The notes below the pieces were generated by a model. That model was not told the origin of the DNA and ran no database searches. It was given only the letters and a program-made list of their open reading frames with translations. DNA of 64,000 bases, taken from contig MGTT01000016.1 of the NCBI GenBank assembly GCA_001799575.1, forward strand, positions 124,001 to 188,000, in the 5' to 3' direction. Position numbers and translations under genes: made by a program. This DNA is from Elusimicrobia bacterium GWA2_56_46 (GTDB taxonomy: Bacteria > Elusimicrobiota > Elusimicrobia > Elusimicrobiales > UBA9959). Positions 24,731 to 33,059 of this stretch are shown here, piece by piece (the stretch's first letter is position 1; each line of letters opens with the position of its first letter).

Positions 24731-25939
24731 CTATTCGTAGAGTAATTTCCGCCAGAGGGGGGCGATCCTGGAGAGTTCGAAGTCCGCCGCCCTTCTGACA
24801 CCCGCGCGAGAGTATTTATCCAGCGCTTCCTGATCGGACAGCATGGCCGAAACCATTCCGGCCCAGTTCTCTTCCGCCGGTTCGAGCGGAGTGGACGCTT
24901 TGCGCCTCAAGCCGGACAGGACGGGCATCAAGATCCCGTAGGGCGCCGGTTCCGCTTTCAGGGCGCGGAAGTGGATGGGAGTTTCCGGAGAGAGTATTTC
25001 CCTGGGGCCGGAGAGACAGTCGGCGGAGAGCACCGCGGCTCCGGCGGCCATGGCCTCCACGAGAGAGTTCGGAAAGCCTTCCCAGAGGGAAGTGAAGACG
25101 AACAGGCGCGCTTTGGAAATGAACCGGTAGGGATTGTCCTGGAAGCCGGGGAAGTAAACGTCCGCGTCCGGGGGGGGCGCGCCCGCGCCTGAAAAAGTTT
25201 TGAAACCCAGCTCCCGGCTCAGGCCCGCCAGGTAGTTTTTAAGTCCGCCTTCCCCGAGCAGAACAAGCGCCGCGTCCCTGTCGGAATCTTTCACTTTCCT
25301 GAAAAATCTCAGCAGATGCCACTGGCCTTTGGCGGCGGTGAGCCTGCCGCTGGTGATGACCACGGGCCTTTTAAAAACGGCGGCGTAGGCGGCGTCCAGC
25401 GGCTGCGAGGCTTTCCGGGCGATATCGCCCGTGTCGCAGCCGTTGGGGATTACTTTTATTTTTTCCGCCGGCACGGAGAACCTGTCGGCCAGATCCCTCT
25501 TTACGCCCTGGGAATTGGCGACTATCATGTCCGCCGAAGGGTAAAAACGCTTTATAAGGGGGCGCATAAGAACGCCCCGCAGGCCCGAGAATTCTCCGGA
25601 GGGACGGGTGCGCTCGCAGATCACGGCCCGATGCCCGCTTTTACGCGCGGCGAGAATATTGACCAGATTCGCGCGTTCCATGAATGACAACACCGTGTCG
25701 CCGGGCCCGGCCAGGGCGGCCAGCCTGCGGGCGTAGGCGGGGATGCAGGCCGTCTTGAAAACTGACGGCGTGGAGGGGCCGTGCGGCGAAAGAAAAACCG
25801 GCTTCGAGGCGCCGGTTTCCTGGGAAACCTCTCTTTCCAGCAGCAGCATAGCGTCGTGCGGGAGCAAAGCGGCAAGCGCGGCGAATTGCTTTTCCGCGCC
25901 GCCTTTGAAGAGGGAATTTATCAGCAGCTTGAGAGCCAT
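24731..25939 (-). CDS. Glycosyltransferase family 4-like (GT-B fold)
   Basis: This 402-residue enzyme begins KLLINSLFKGGAEKQFAALAALL, the usual GT4 opening. The mid-part has DMIVANSQGVKRDLADRFSVPAEKIKVIPNGCD, and the C-terminal Rossmann domain has PVVITSGRLTAAKGQWHLLRFF and LFVFTSLWEGFPNSLVEAMAAGAAVLSADCLSGPREIL, carrying the E-x7-E donor-sugar motif. It would add a sugar to a surface glycan or lipid at the cytoplasmic face; donor and acceptor are unknown. It is transcribed alone and is convergent with the PorV gene, 11 bp away. It has no signal or membrane segment. Confidence 0.9.
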   Translation of the reverse strand: MALKLLINSLFKGGAEKQFAALAALLPHDAMLLLEREVSQETGASKPVFLSPHGPSTPSVFKTACIPAYARRLAALAGPGDTVLSFMERANLVNILAARKSGHRAVICERTRPSGEFSGLRGVLMRPLIKRFYPSADMIVANSQGVKRDLADRFSVPAEKIKVIPNGCDTGDIARKASQPLDAAYAAVFKRPVVITSGRLTAAKGQWHLLRFFRKVKDSDRDAALVLLGEGGLKNYLAGLSRELGFKTFSGAGAPPPDADVYFPGFQDNPYRFISKARLFVFTSLWEGFPNSLVEAMAAGAAVLSADCLSGPREILSPETPIHFRALKAEPAPYGILMPVLSGLRRKASTPLEPAEENWAGMVSAMLSDQEALDKYSRAGVRRAADFELSRIAPLWRKLLYE

Positions 25940-25953
25940 AGATCTTTGCCTTA

Positions 25954-26019
25954 CGAAAATTGTGTGGTATTTTTATTCGCGTATTTATCGATACAATACG
26001 ACTTCAACTGCAATTTTCG
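25954..26019. promoter_or_regulatory. 9-bp inverted repeat upstream of the glycosyltransferase gene
   Basis: CGAAAATTG (25954-25962) and CAATTTTCG (26011-26019) face each other across 48 bp of AT-rich DNA between two minus-strand genes. They could be paired binding sites flanking the glycosyltransferase promoter or a weak stem. Nothing else is seen in this gap. Confidence 0.35.
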
Positions 26020-26021
26020 GG

Positions 26022-27263
26022 TTAAAGCAGAAACCCCGTGATGGCGGCCGAGACAAAGCAGGCCAGCGACCCCGACAGAACGGCGTACATGCCCAGACGG
26101 GCGATGTCGGGTCGGCGCTCGGGCGCGAGCGCCCCTATGCCGCCTATCTGTATGGCGATGGACAGGAAATTCGAGAAACCGCAGAGAGCGTGGGCGGTTA
26201 TTATGAGCGAGCGCTGGCTTATAACGCCGGGGTTATCTTTAAGAAAATTTGCCATGTTCAGGTATGCCACAAATTCGTTAAGGACGGTTTTCTGGCCTAT
26301 CCAGTTTCCCGCCTGGGCCGCTTCTCTCATCGGTATTCCCATCAGCCAGGCCAGCGGGGTGAACAGCCAGCCGAATATTTTTTCCAGCGAGAGTTGCGGG
26401 TAATTCAGCAGCGCGCCGGCGTGTCCGACCATGAAATTGAGCATGGCGAGCAGCGCCATGAACGCCAGCAGGCAGCCGCCGACGTTAAGCGCCATCTGCA
26501 AACCCGTTGTTGCGCCGTTGGCGGCGGCGTCGATCACGTTCTTGTCGGCCAGCTCAAGCCGCATTTTCAGCATGCCGCGTGTTTTCGGCTCCCCCGTTTC
26601 CGGTATTATTATTTTGGCTATTACCAGGGAGCCGGCGGCCGACATTATCGACGCGGCCAGCAGATGTCCGCCTATGCCCGGGATATACGGCATAAGCATA
26701 CCGGAGTACGCCGCCATGACACCGCCCGCTATGGTGCCCATGCCGGCGGTCATAACCACGAAAAGTTCCGACTCCGTCAGCGACGCCATATAGGGGCGTA
26801 TGGCCAGCGGCGCCTCGGTCTGCCCCACGAAAATATTCGCGCTCGCCACCAAAGATTCCGCGCCGGAGGCGTTCATCAGTTTTACCATGATCCTGGCGAA
26901 AAAAAGCACTATTTTCTGCATTATGCCCAGATAATAAAGCACCGACATGAGGGAGGAAAAGAAAATTATCGTGGGCAGAACCTGGAAGGCGAAGATGAAG
27001 CCGATGGACTGGTTGTTAATGAGACCGCCGAAAACGAATTTCGCTCCCTCATCGGTAAAGGAGAGGAGTTTTATTATCACGCTGTTTATGAACATGAACG
27101 CTTTTTGTCCCGCGGGAATTTCCATGACCAGCGCCCCGAAAATTACCTGCAGTATGAGGCCGCCCGCCGCGGCCTTGTAGTTTATGGATCTTTTATTTTT
27201 GCTGAATAGCCAGGCAATGCCCAGCAGCGCGAACATACCGAAGAAACTTATAAGCCTTTCCAT
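26022..27263 (-). CDS. NupC/CNT-family concentrative nucleoside transporter
   Basis: This inner-membrane carrier couples nucleoside uptake to protons or sodium. It has 413 residues with about ten hydrophobic segments. CNT hallmarks are present: FAFQVLPTIIFFSSLMSVLYYLGIMQ, LVASANIFVGQTEAPLAIRPYMASLTESELFVVMTAGMGTIAGGVMAAY, with the conserved GQTEAP and TAGMGTIAG loops, and later NEFVAYLNMANF and ALCGFSNFLSIAIQIGGIGALAPER. It is divergent from a nucleobase-permease-like gene 145 bp away, so the pair probably serves nucleoside and base salvage. The phosphopentomutase-like enzyme at 44.3 kb would fit the same pathway. Confidence 0.93.
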   Translation of the reverse strand: MERLISFFGMFALLGIAWLFSKNKRSINYKAAAGGLILQVIFGALVMEIPAGQKAFMFINSVIIKLLSFTDEGAKFVFGGLINNQSIGFIFAFQVLPTIIFFSSLMSVLYYLGIMQKIVLFFARIMVKLMNASGAESLVASANIFVGQTEAPLAIRPYMASLTESELFVVMTAGMGTIAGGVMAAYSGMLMPYIPGIGGHLLAASIMSAAGSLVIAKIIIPETGEPKTRGMLKMRLELADKNVIDAAANGATTGLQMALNVGGCLLAFMALLAMLNFMVGHAGALLNYPQLSLEKIFGWLFTPLAWLMGIPMREAAQAGNWIGQKTVLNEFVAYLNMANFLKDNPGVISQRSLIITAHALCGFSNFLSIAIQIGGIGALAPERRPDIARLGMYAVLSGSLACFVSAAITGFLL

Positions 27264-27407
27264 GGTGTCTCCTGATCAATAAATGCAGATAGAAGTGTAG
27301 ATAATTTGTCCTGCAAATACAACTTTGCAAGGAGTTTCTATTTTGTTACCATTTATCCGTTCACCGGGCGTGGTTTTGAGGCGCCGGTAATTATGGAGGC
27401 TCAAATT

Positions 27408-29033
27408 ATGGCGGAAAAAAATCAGCAGGCGCCTTTCCATTATGAGTGGTTCACCATGGGCGACATCAACGGCTTTTTCGGTCTGATGTTCGATAACATG
27501 ACGGTCCTTTCTTTCCTGGCAGGCATACTTATCTTCGCTTTCGGCTTCCCAGCCGAAATTGTCTATAAAAAAATGTTCCCCGGCACCGCCTTCGGCGTGC
27601 TGTTCGGGGATATTATCTATACCTGGATGGCCTTCCGCCTGGCCAGGCGCACCAACAACCCGAAAGTAACCGCCATGCCGCTGGGCCTGGATACCCCTTC
27701 CACCATCGGCATAGCGCTGGCCGTGCTCGGCCCGGCTTTCCTGGGTTTCAAAGCGCGCGGCATGGCGGAATACGACGCCGCCATGATGACCTGGTATCTC
27801 GGCATGGCCACCATGGTCCTTATCGGCATTTTTAAAGTGATATTCTCTTTCATGGGCGGCTGGCTGCAGAAAATAATCCCGCAGGCGGGGCTGCTCGGCT
27901 CGCTGGCCGGCATAGGGCTTGCCCTTATCGGTTTCGGGCCCATGCTGGAGGTTTTCGGTATGCCTCTCATCGGCATGATCTCGTTCGGCCTTATCATCTA
28001 TACGCTGATAGCCGGCATAAAATTGCCGGGGAATTTTCCGGGCGTGCTTGGCGCGGTCGTCGCAGGCACGGCGCTTTATTATATACTGGCGCCCCTGGGG
28101 CTGGCGGGCGGACATTACCAGCCCTTTACCGCCCAGTTGCATTTCGGCCTGCCCATACCGTCTCTTGGTTTCTTAAAAGGCATGAGTGAAGCCGTAAAGT
28201 ATCTGCCCATAGCCATACCTTTTGCCATACTTACCGTGGTGGGCGGCATTAACGTAACCGAGAGCGCGCGCGTGGCCGGCGACGATTTTAAGACGCGCGA
28301 CATATTGCTGACGGAGGCCGTGGCCACGCTGGTGGCCGGCATCTGCGGAGGCGTAGCGCAGTCCACACCCTATATAGGCCAGCCCGCCTACAAGGCTATG
28401 GGAAGCCGCGCCGGCTATACGCTTCTTACCGGAATTTTTATAGGCCTGGGCGGTTTCCTCGGCTACGCGGGCTTTATAGTCGAGCTGATCCCGCGCGCGG
28501 TAATCGCGCCTATCCTTATTTTTGTGGGCCTCGACATCATGTGTCAGGCGTTCCATGCCTGTCCCGTGCGCCACGCTCCGGCGGTGGCCCTGGCATATTT
28601 CCCTACGGTGGCCCGCTTGCTGCAGATAAAACTCTCAAACATCGCAGTGGTGCCCGCCGAAATCTTCGCCAGACAGCTGGCGCTTGTCGATGAGGCCCTG
28701 CCGGAACTTCAGATAATCGTGGCGCTGGGCAACGGCTTCATTCTCACGGGAATGCTGTGGGGCGCTTTTATGGCAAAGTTAATAGACAGGCAGGTGCGCG
28801 CGGCCGCGGCCTACGTCCTGGTCTGCGCCGCGCTTACCTTTTTCGGCATTATTCATTCGGCCATTCCGGATGGAAATATGTATCTGCCCTGGTCGCTGGC
28901 TTATCCGGCCAGCCAGGTTCCGTATCAGTTCACGTTCGGTTATCTCGCCCTGGCGGCGCTGCTGTTCGCACTCTCTTTCTCAAGGGAAGCCAAAGAAATG
29001 CCTGCCGCGGAGCGCAGCCCCGTGCATCAATAA
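27408..29033 (+). CDS. Xanthine/uracil permease-family (NCS2-like) membrane transporter
   Basis: From the start with a good Shine-Dalgarno (GGAGG, 8 nt before ATG) the protein has 541 residues and about 12-14 membrane helices. Conserved features are FTMGDINGFFGLMFDNMTVLSFLAGIL at the N-terminus, NPKVTAMPLGLDTPSTIGIALAVLGPAFLG, IAIPFAILTVVGGINVTESARVAGDDFKTRDILLTEAVATLVAGICGGVAQSTPYIGQ (the NCS2 signature region) and AVIAPILIFVGLDIM. It is divergent from the nucleoside carrier. The track start at 27306 adds 34 residues that lie in the intergenic promoter region, so I reject it. Substrate is not certain. Its 3' end overlaps the signal peptidase gene by 7 bp. Confidence 0.75.
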   Translation: MAEKNQQAPFHYEWFTMGDINGFFGLMFDNMTVLSFLAGILIFAFGFPAEIVYKKMFPGTAFGVLFGDIIYTWMAFRLARRTNNPKVTAMPLGLDTPSTIGIALAVLGPAFLGFKARGMAEYDAAMMTWYLGMATMVLIGIFKVIFSFMGGWLQKIIPQAGLLGSLAGIGLALIGFGPMLEVFGMPLIGMISFGLIIYTLIAGIKLPGNFPGVLGAVVAGTALYYILAPLGLAGGHYQPFTAQLHFGLPIPSLGFLKGMSEAVKYLPIAIPFAILTVVGGINVTESARVAGDDFKTRDILLTEAVATLVAGICGGVAQSTPYIGQPAYKAMGSRAGYTLLTGIFIGLGGFLGYAGFIVELIPRAVIAPILIFVGLDIMCQAFHACPVRHAPAVALAYFPTVARLLQIKLSNIAVVPAEIFARQLALVDEALPELQIIVALGNGFILTGMLWGAFMAKLIDRQVRAAAAYVLVCAALTFFGIIHSAIPDGNMYLPWSLAYPASQVPYQFTFGYLALAALLFALSFSREAKEMPAAERSPVHQ

Positions 29034-29542
29034 ATACCCCGTATTTTCCCTGTGACGGCCGTTAGGGGGAGAAAGTATATTTTTTCGCCGGTGGCCGGGT
29101 CTTTCCACGTGGCGGAGTCGCTGGAGTTGTCGCGGTTGTCCCCGAGGAGGAAAAGGCCGCCGGGCGGCACGGTAAGCGGGCCGAGATTGTCGCCGTCCAG
29201 CAGCTCGTCCGGCCTGGTATGCCGCGCGTAGGGTTCAAAAAGTTTTTCTTCGTTAAGCCGGACTTCCTTGTTCCGTATTTCTATCAAGTCGCCGGCTACC
29301 GCTATAACTCTTTTCACCGATTCATGATCCTCCCCGATAGGGGAGCGGAAGACGATTATCTCGCCTCGCCGGGGGGCGCGGGATCTGAAAGCGAGTTTGT
29401 CCAGGATCAGGCGCTGGCCGAGGTAAAGCGTGGGGGACATGGATTCGCTGGCGATATACATCGGCTCGTAGGCGTATTTCCGGATCGCCAGGGCCGCCGC
29501 CAGGGTGACGAAAATTATTACAAGAGTCCGTTTTAAATTCAT
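29027..29542 (-). CDS. lepB: Signal peptidase I
   Basis: This enzyme cleaves Sec/Tat signal peptides on the outer face of the inner membrane. It is a short form of 171 residues with one N-terminal membrane helix (LVIIFVTLAAALAIRKYAY). The catalytic Ser34 lies in SESMSPTLYLGQRLILDK and the general-base Lys77 in DHESVKRVIAVAGD. Box D and E motifs PPGGLFLLGDNRDNSSDSATW follow. It would process the many secreted proteins encoded in this window. It is downstream of the NagZ-like gene by 16 bp on the same strand, probably the last gene of that operon, and it overlaps the permease gene tail to tail. Confidence 0.95.
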   Translation of the reverse strand: MNLKRTLVIIFVTLAAALAIRKYAYEPMYIASESMSPTLYLGQRLILDKLAFRSRAPRRGEIIVFRSPIGEDHESVKRVIAVAGDLIEIRNKEVRLNEEKLFEPYARHTRPDELLDGDNLGPLTVPPGGLFLLGDNRDNSSDSATWKDPATGEKIYFLPLTAVTGKIRGIY

Positions 29543-29558
29543 ATGGGGACGCCCTTAG

Positions 29559-31166
29559 TTAATTAGTTTCCGGTAGTTCCACCGGCAGCCGGCCGCGCGG
29601 GTTTGCGGCGCCGGTCAGGACTTCTCCGGCCGCCGCCATGCCGGGGGCGGTCATGCCGTATACCGCCAGCGCCGCGCCGGCCTCCGGGTAATTGGAAAGG
29701 TCGTAGGGGCTCATAAGGCTTATAAGCACCGAGGGCTTTCCAAGGGAGAGCAGAGCTTTTATCGCTCTCTTCTGGTTCCTGTTCTGCGCCCCCGCCCACT
29801 GGAAGCTGCCTATGACGAGCCGATCCGCTTTGGCGGCGATCGCCGAAGCCCTGGCGATATCTTTTTCAGCCGGATCTATTCCGAACAGGGACTGTTCCGC
29901 GGAATAGCCGTTTTCCGCCAGCACCTTGTAAAGGGAGAGGGCGTTGCCGCTGAAGCGGGGGGGCGCGAACATTATAATCGCGGTTTCAGCGGTTTTGTCT
30001 TTCAGCGGTATAAGGCGATCCCTGTCGCTCACCAGCGTTACGGCCGCCCTGGAGAGGGCTTCTGCGATATTGACGTAAGCTTTGTCGAAAGGCGCGGAAT
30101 AGGCCGGGGTTTCAAAAAGGCCGGCCGCGCGCTTGGCCTCATAGACCCTGTAATACGCGTCGTTCACGCGCGTTTCGGTGATAAGGCCGGCTTTGACCTG
30201 GCGGACTATTTCGCCGCGGGCTTTCAGAAAGTCGCCTTTGCCCAGCAGTATAAGATCGGCGCCGGCTTTAAGGGCCAGGGCCGCGGCTTTATGCACCGGG
30301 TGTTTTGAGGTTATGGCGCTCATGTCCAGGCTGTCGGTGATCAGCAGGCCGCCGAACTCCAGTTTTTTTTTGAGCAGGTCCACGATGACCGGTTTGGAAA
30401 GAGTGGCGGGATTTTCCGTGTCGAGGGCCGGGTAGAGGATGTGGGCGGTCATTATGAGCGGAACCTTGAGCTCTATAGCTTTTTTAAAAGGGGGAAGATG
30501 ATCCTTTTCAAGCGCCGGCCGCGCGAGCCTTATTACGGGCAGAAGTTTGTGGGAGTCGGTTCCGGCCGCGCCGTGGCCGGGAAAATGCTTGGCCGCGGGC
30601 AGTATGCCGCCGGCGCGGAAGCCGTTGATAATAGCCGCGCCTATTTTTGATACCAGTTCCGGCATCCCGCCTATGGCCCTGACCCCGATAATAGGATTTT
30701 GCGGGTTGGTGTTTACGTCCAGCACCGGCCCGAAAACCATGTTGATCCCGGCCCGCCGCAGTTCCCGTCCGGCCAGATAGAAGAGGGAAGCGGTATTGTT
30801 TTCGTCGTCCGCGGCGCCCAGCATCATGTTCGTGGGGAGTTCGGCCAGTCCCAGCGTGGTGGGGACATAAACGCTTCCGCCCTCGTAGTCCGCCGCGATG
30901 AAAAGCGGCGTCCGGGCCGCGCCGGCGAGAGCGCTGCGCTGCAATTCTTCCGTAAGGCGCAGGGTGTTTTCCAGCGAATAGGAACCCCACTGGAGCTGTA
31001 TTCCGCCCAGGCCCAGAGCGACCGGCCCGGCGGCTTTGGCGGCTTCGGCCGCGTCTATGGAGATCATGAGCAGCTGGCCGACCTTGTTTTCAAGCGAAAG
31101 CGCGGTTTCAGCCCGGAGGCCGGGCCCCGGAGAGAACGACACCAGGGCTAAGATGATGAAGAGCAT
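29559..31166 (-). CDS. GH3 beta-N-acetylhexosaminidase (NagZ-like), exported
   Basis: This 535-residue enzyme probably removes terminal N-acetylglucosamine from muropeptides or other beta-linked amino sugars. The first 19 residues form a signal peptide (MLFIILALVSFSPGPGLRA), so it acts in the periplasm or outside, unlike cytoplasmic NagZ. The NagZ-type His/Asp dyad motif is KHFPGHGAAGTDSHKLLPVI near residue 190; the nucleophile is Asp in GGLLITDSLDMSAI. A second C-terminal alpha/beta domain (about 370-535) is kept, as in two-domain GH3 NagZ. The start overlaps the previous stop by one base (TAATG). The last 17 codons lie just upstream of lepB. Confidence 0.9.
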   Translation of the reverse strand: MLFIILALVSFSPGPGLRAETALSLENKVGQLLMISIDAAEAAKAAGPVALGLGGIQLQWGSYSLENTLRLTEELQRSALAGAARTPLFIAADYEGGSVYVPTTLGLAELPTNMMLGAADDENNTASLFYLAGRELRRAGINMVFGPVLDVNTNPQNPIIGVRAIGGMPELVSKIGAAIINGFRAGGILPAAKHFPGHGAAGTDSHKLLPVIRLARPALEKDHLPPFKKAIELKVPLIMTAHILYPALDTENPATLSKPVIVDLLKKKLEFGGLLITDSLDMSAITSKHPVHKAAALALKAGADLILLGKGDFLKARGEIVRQVKAGLITETRVNDAYYRVYEAKRAAGLFETPAYSAPFDKAYVNIAEALSRAAVTLVSDRDRLIPLKDKTAETAIIMFAPPRFSGNALSLYKVLAENGYSAEQSLFGIDPAEKDIARASAIAAKADRLVIGSFQWAGAQNRNQKRAIKALLSLGKPSVLISLMSPYDLSNYPEAGAALAVYGMTAPGMAAAGEVLTGAANPRGRLPVELPETN

Positions 31167-32776
31167 TATTTAAACTTATAGCCTTTCTGCGCGGCCTGTT
31201 TATGCACCGCGTCTATGACGGCTTTATCCAGCGTTACGGGCGCGCCGGTCTGCTTCTTCTCCTCTCCGGCGATGTACGTCTTGCGCTCCTGCTGGAGGCG
31301 GAGAATGTCCGCCTTTATTTTCTTGCGCTCGGCGAGCTTGGAGTCGAGATGTTTATCCAGCTGGGCCTGGTCCATTTTCCTCAGCTCTTCCGGAAGCTGG
31401 TCTTTTTTTATCTCCGAGCGTTTCATGGCGCCGCTCTCAATGGCGCTGATGACGTCCCAGGAGGACTCCTGGGCGCTCATGGCGGCGCTTGAGGCGGCTT
31501 TAAAAACGGCCCTTTCCGCCATTACGCTTTTTCCGCCGGAGGCGACGCTGGCGTCGAGGGTTTCCTTGCCGCGCATTCTGGTCTGGCCCATCGAGCCGTA
31601 CACCACGTAGGTCTCGTTGAGTTTAGAGCTCAGCCGGGTTATCTGGTCGTCCTGGGGCGCGGTTATGGAGGCGGCCGGGGCCGATTGGTCTATATTGGTA
31701 TATTCTCCGTCGGCCAGCTGGGCGGCGGCCAGCCACTGGGTGGCTATCCCTTCCTGCCGGCGCCCGCAGAATATGGTGTTGACGAAGATGCCTTTGGCTT
31801 TGGCCAGCGCGACGGCTTCATGAAAGTCGGTTTCGCCCTGTGTGAAGGGCTCGTTGCCGGCGATAAAAATGGCCTTATAGGCGTCGTCTTTTTTACTCCA
31901 GTCCAGTTCATTAACGGCGTTCTTTATAACCAGGCCGCAATACTCGTCGCCGCCGGCGGTTTTAAGAGCGAATAATTCCTCCGCCACCTTGTCCAGGTCG
32001 CGGGTGAAAGGAATGACCTGGCGTATCCAGCCTTTCTCCTGCTTCAGGCCGCTGTTGCCGTATTCGTAGACCGCCACCTCGATGACGGGCGACGAACCGC
32101 TCTTTTCGGAGGCGTTGAGTTCATTGACGATCTTCCAGACCTGGCTGCGGGCCTGGTTGATGAGGCCGTCCATACTGTTTGAGGTGTCCAGCAGCACGGC
32201 TATCTGGACCAGAGGTTTGCCGGCGTAATCTTTGCCCGGCTGCGGCGGGAGCCCCTGATCCTGCCAGGTCTTTTTGATTCCGGCTGCCGCGGCGGTGAGG
32301 ATCCGGCCGCTTTCGGTTTCCACGATCCTGGCGTTGACTTCGGTCATGCCGTCCTGAACGTCATTCAGCGTGCCCGTGACTACGGCGTCGGCGCCGAGGA
32401 GTTTCCCCAGTTTTCTGGCGGCGTCCTCGTCTATGGCGCCGGAAGCCTGGAGGTTGAGTTCCCCCATCACTTTTTTGAGGAGATTCCGTTCGATGAGCGT
32501 TATCGTCTTATTCTGGGCCAGAAGCGTGGTGAGGCGCTCCTGTACAATGACGGGGCCGTCGGAGGTTTTGCCGCTGGTGTAGGCGAATTCGAGCACGGCC
32601 AGTTTTATGCCCGGCCGGTCCTTTATTCCGTCCCGGAGCTTTTCGGCCAGGGCATTCAGTTCTTCGGAAGCCGCGGTGAGCGCTTTTTCCGGGGGCGCGG
32701 GCATTTTTACAGCCGAAGCCGGACCCGCAAAAACAAGACACAGCAGAAGATTGGAGATCAAAAGCCCTTTGAGCAT
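31166..32776 (-). CDS. CsgG/FlgO-like plus von Willebrand A domain protein, exported
   Basis: This 536-residue protein has signal peptide MLKGLLISNLLLCLVFAGPASA. Residues about 45-165 resemble the CsgG/FlgO/TolB-like N-terminal domain (IKLAVLEFAYTSGKTSDGPVIVQERLTTLLAQNKTITLIERNLLKKVM, LGADAVVTGTLNDV). A VWA domain follows, with MIDAS residues in AVLLDTSNSMDGLINQARSQVWKIV. The C-terminus is a charged coiled-coil (QLDKHLDSKLAERKKIKADILRLQQERKTY). GGAGG supports this start; the track's 6 extra residues cover that site. VWA proteins bind metal-dependent partners. The link to the coupled GH3 gene suggests an envelope assembly or sensing role, which is inference. Confidence 0.82.
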   Translation of the reverse strand: MLKGLLISNLLLCLVFAGPASAVKMPAPPEKALTAASEELNALAEKLRDGIKDRPGIKLAVLEFAYTSGKTSDGPVIVQERLTTLLAQNKTITLIERNLLKKVMGELNLQASGAIDEDAARKLGKLLGADAVVTGTLNDVQDGMTEVNARIVETESGRILTAAAAGIKKTWQDQGLPPQPGKDYAGKPLVQIAVLLDTSNSMDGLINQARSQVWKIVNELNASEKSGSSPVIEVAVYEYGNSGLKQEKGWIRQVIPFTRDLDKVAEELFALKTAGGDEYCGLVIKNAVNELDWSKKDDAYKAIFIAGNEPFTQGETDFHEAVALAKAKGIFVNTIFCGRRQEGIATQWLAAAQLADGEYTNIDQSAPAASITAPQDDQITRLSSKLNETYVVYGSMGQTRMRGKETLDASVASGGKSVMAERAVFKAASSAAMSAQESSWDVISAIESGAMKRSEIKKDQLPEELRKMDQAQLDKHLDSKLAERKKIKADILRLQQERKTYIAGEEKKQTGAPVTLDKAVIDAVHKQAAQKGYKFK

Positions 32777-32805
32777 ATTTAAAGTCCTCCCCATTGTGAG
32801 TTACC

Positions 32806-32992
32806 TTAGCCTGAAAGTTGCAGTCGCAACTTTCCGCCCGCATAGCGGGCGCCCTCCGGGAGGCATACACCTCGTCGGGCCGGGCGCGCATAGCGCTGGG
32901 CCCGACGCCCGCTTCGCGGGGAATCCTGCAGAATAATTCTGTCCGCCTGATGCTCCTATGGAAACCGCTTCCAACTGCAGGATTCAGGTTAG
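32806..32992. other. Array of consecutive perfect hairpins between divergent genes
   Basis: In order the segment holds: GAAAGTTGC/GCAACTTTC (32813-32834), GCCCG/CGGGC (32836-32850), CCTCC/GGAGG (32853-32863), GTCGGGCC/GGCCCGAC with inner GCGC pairing (32874-32906), CCCGC/GCGGG (32908-32920) and CAGAAT/ATTCTG (32929-32941). AATCCTGCAG/CTGCAGGATT (32922-32931, 32975-32984) encloses the last part. CCTGAA and TTCAGG mark the edges. No ORF explains it. It may be a mobile repeat, a structured RNA or a regulatory region between the VWA and ApbE genes. Confidence 0.75.
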
Positions 32993-33024
32993 AATACAAA
33001 AACACCTCCGTAAAGTCAAAACCC

Positions 33025-33053
33025 TTTACCGGCGGTAGAAAAAGTGATATCGT
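33025..33053 (+). promoter_or_regulatory. Probable promoter of the ApbE gene
   Basis: TTTACC (33025-33030) and TATCGT (33048-33053) are 17 bp apart, and 6 nt separate the -10 from the ATG at 33060. There is no Shine-Dalgarno, so the mRNA could be leaderless. Confidence 0.4.
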
Positions 33054-33059
33054 AATTTT

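Noticed and set aside
27264-27407. Purine riboswitch between the nucleoside and nucleobase transporters
   Set aside because: The conserved purine-aptamer core and its loop-loop sequences are not found in either orientation.
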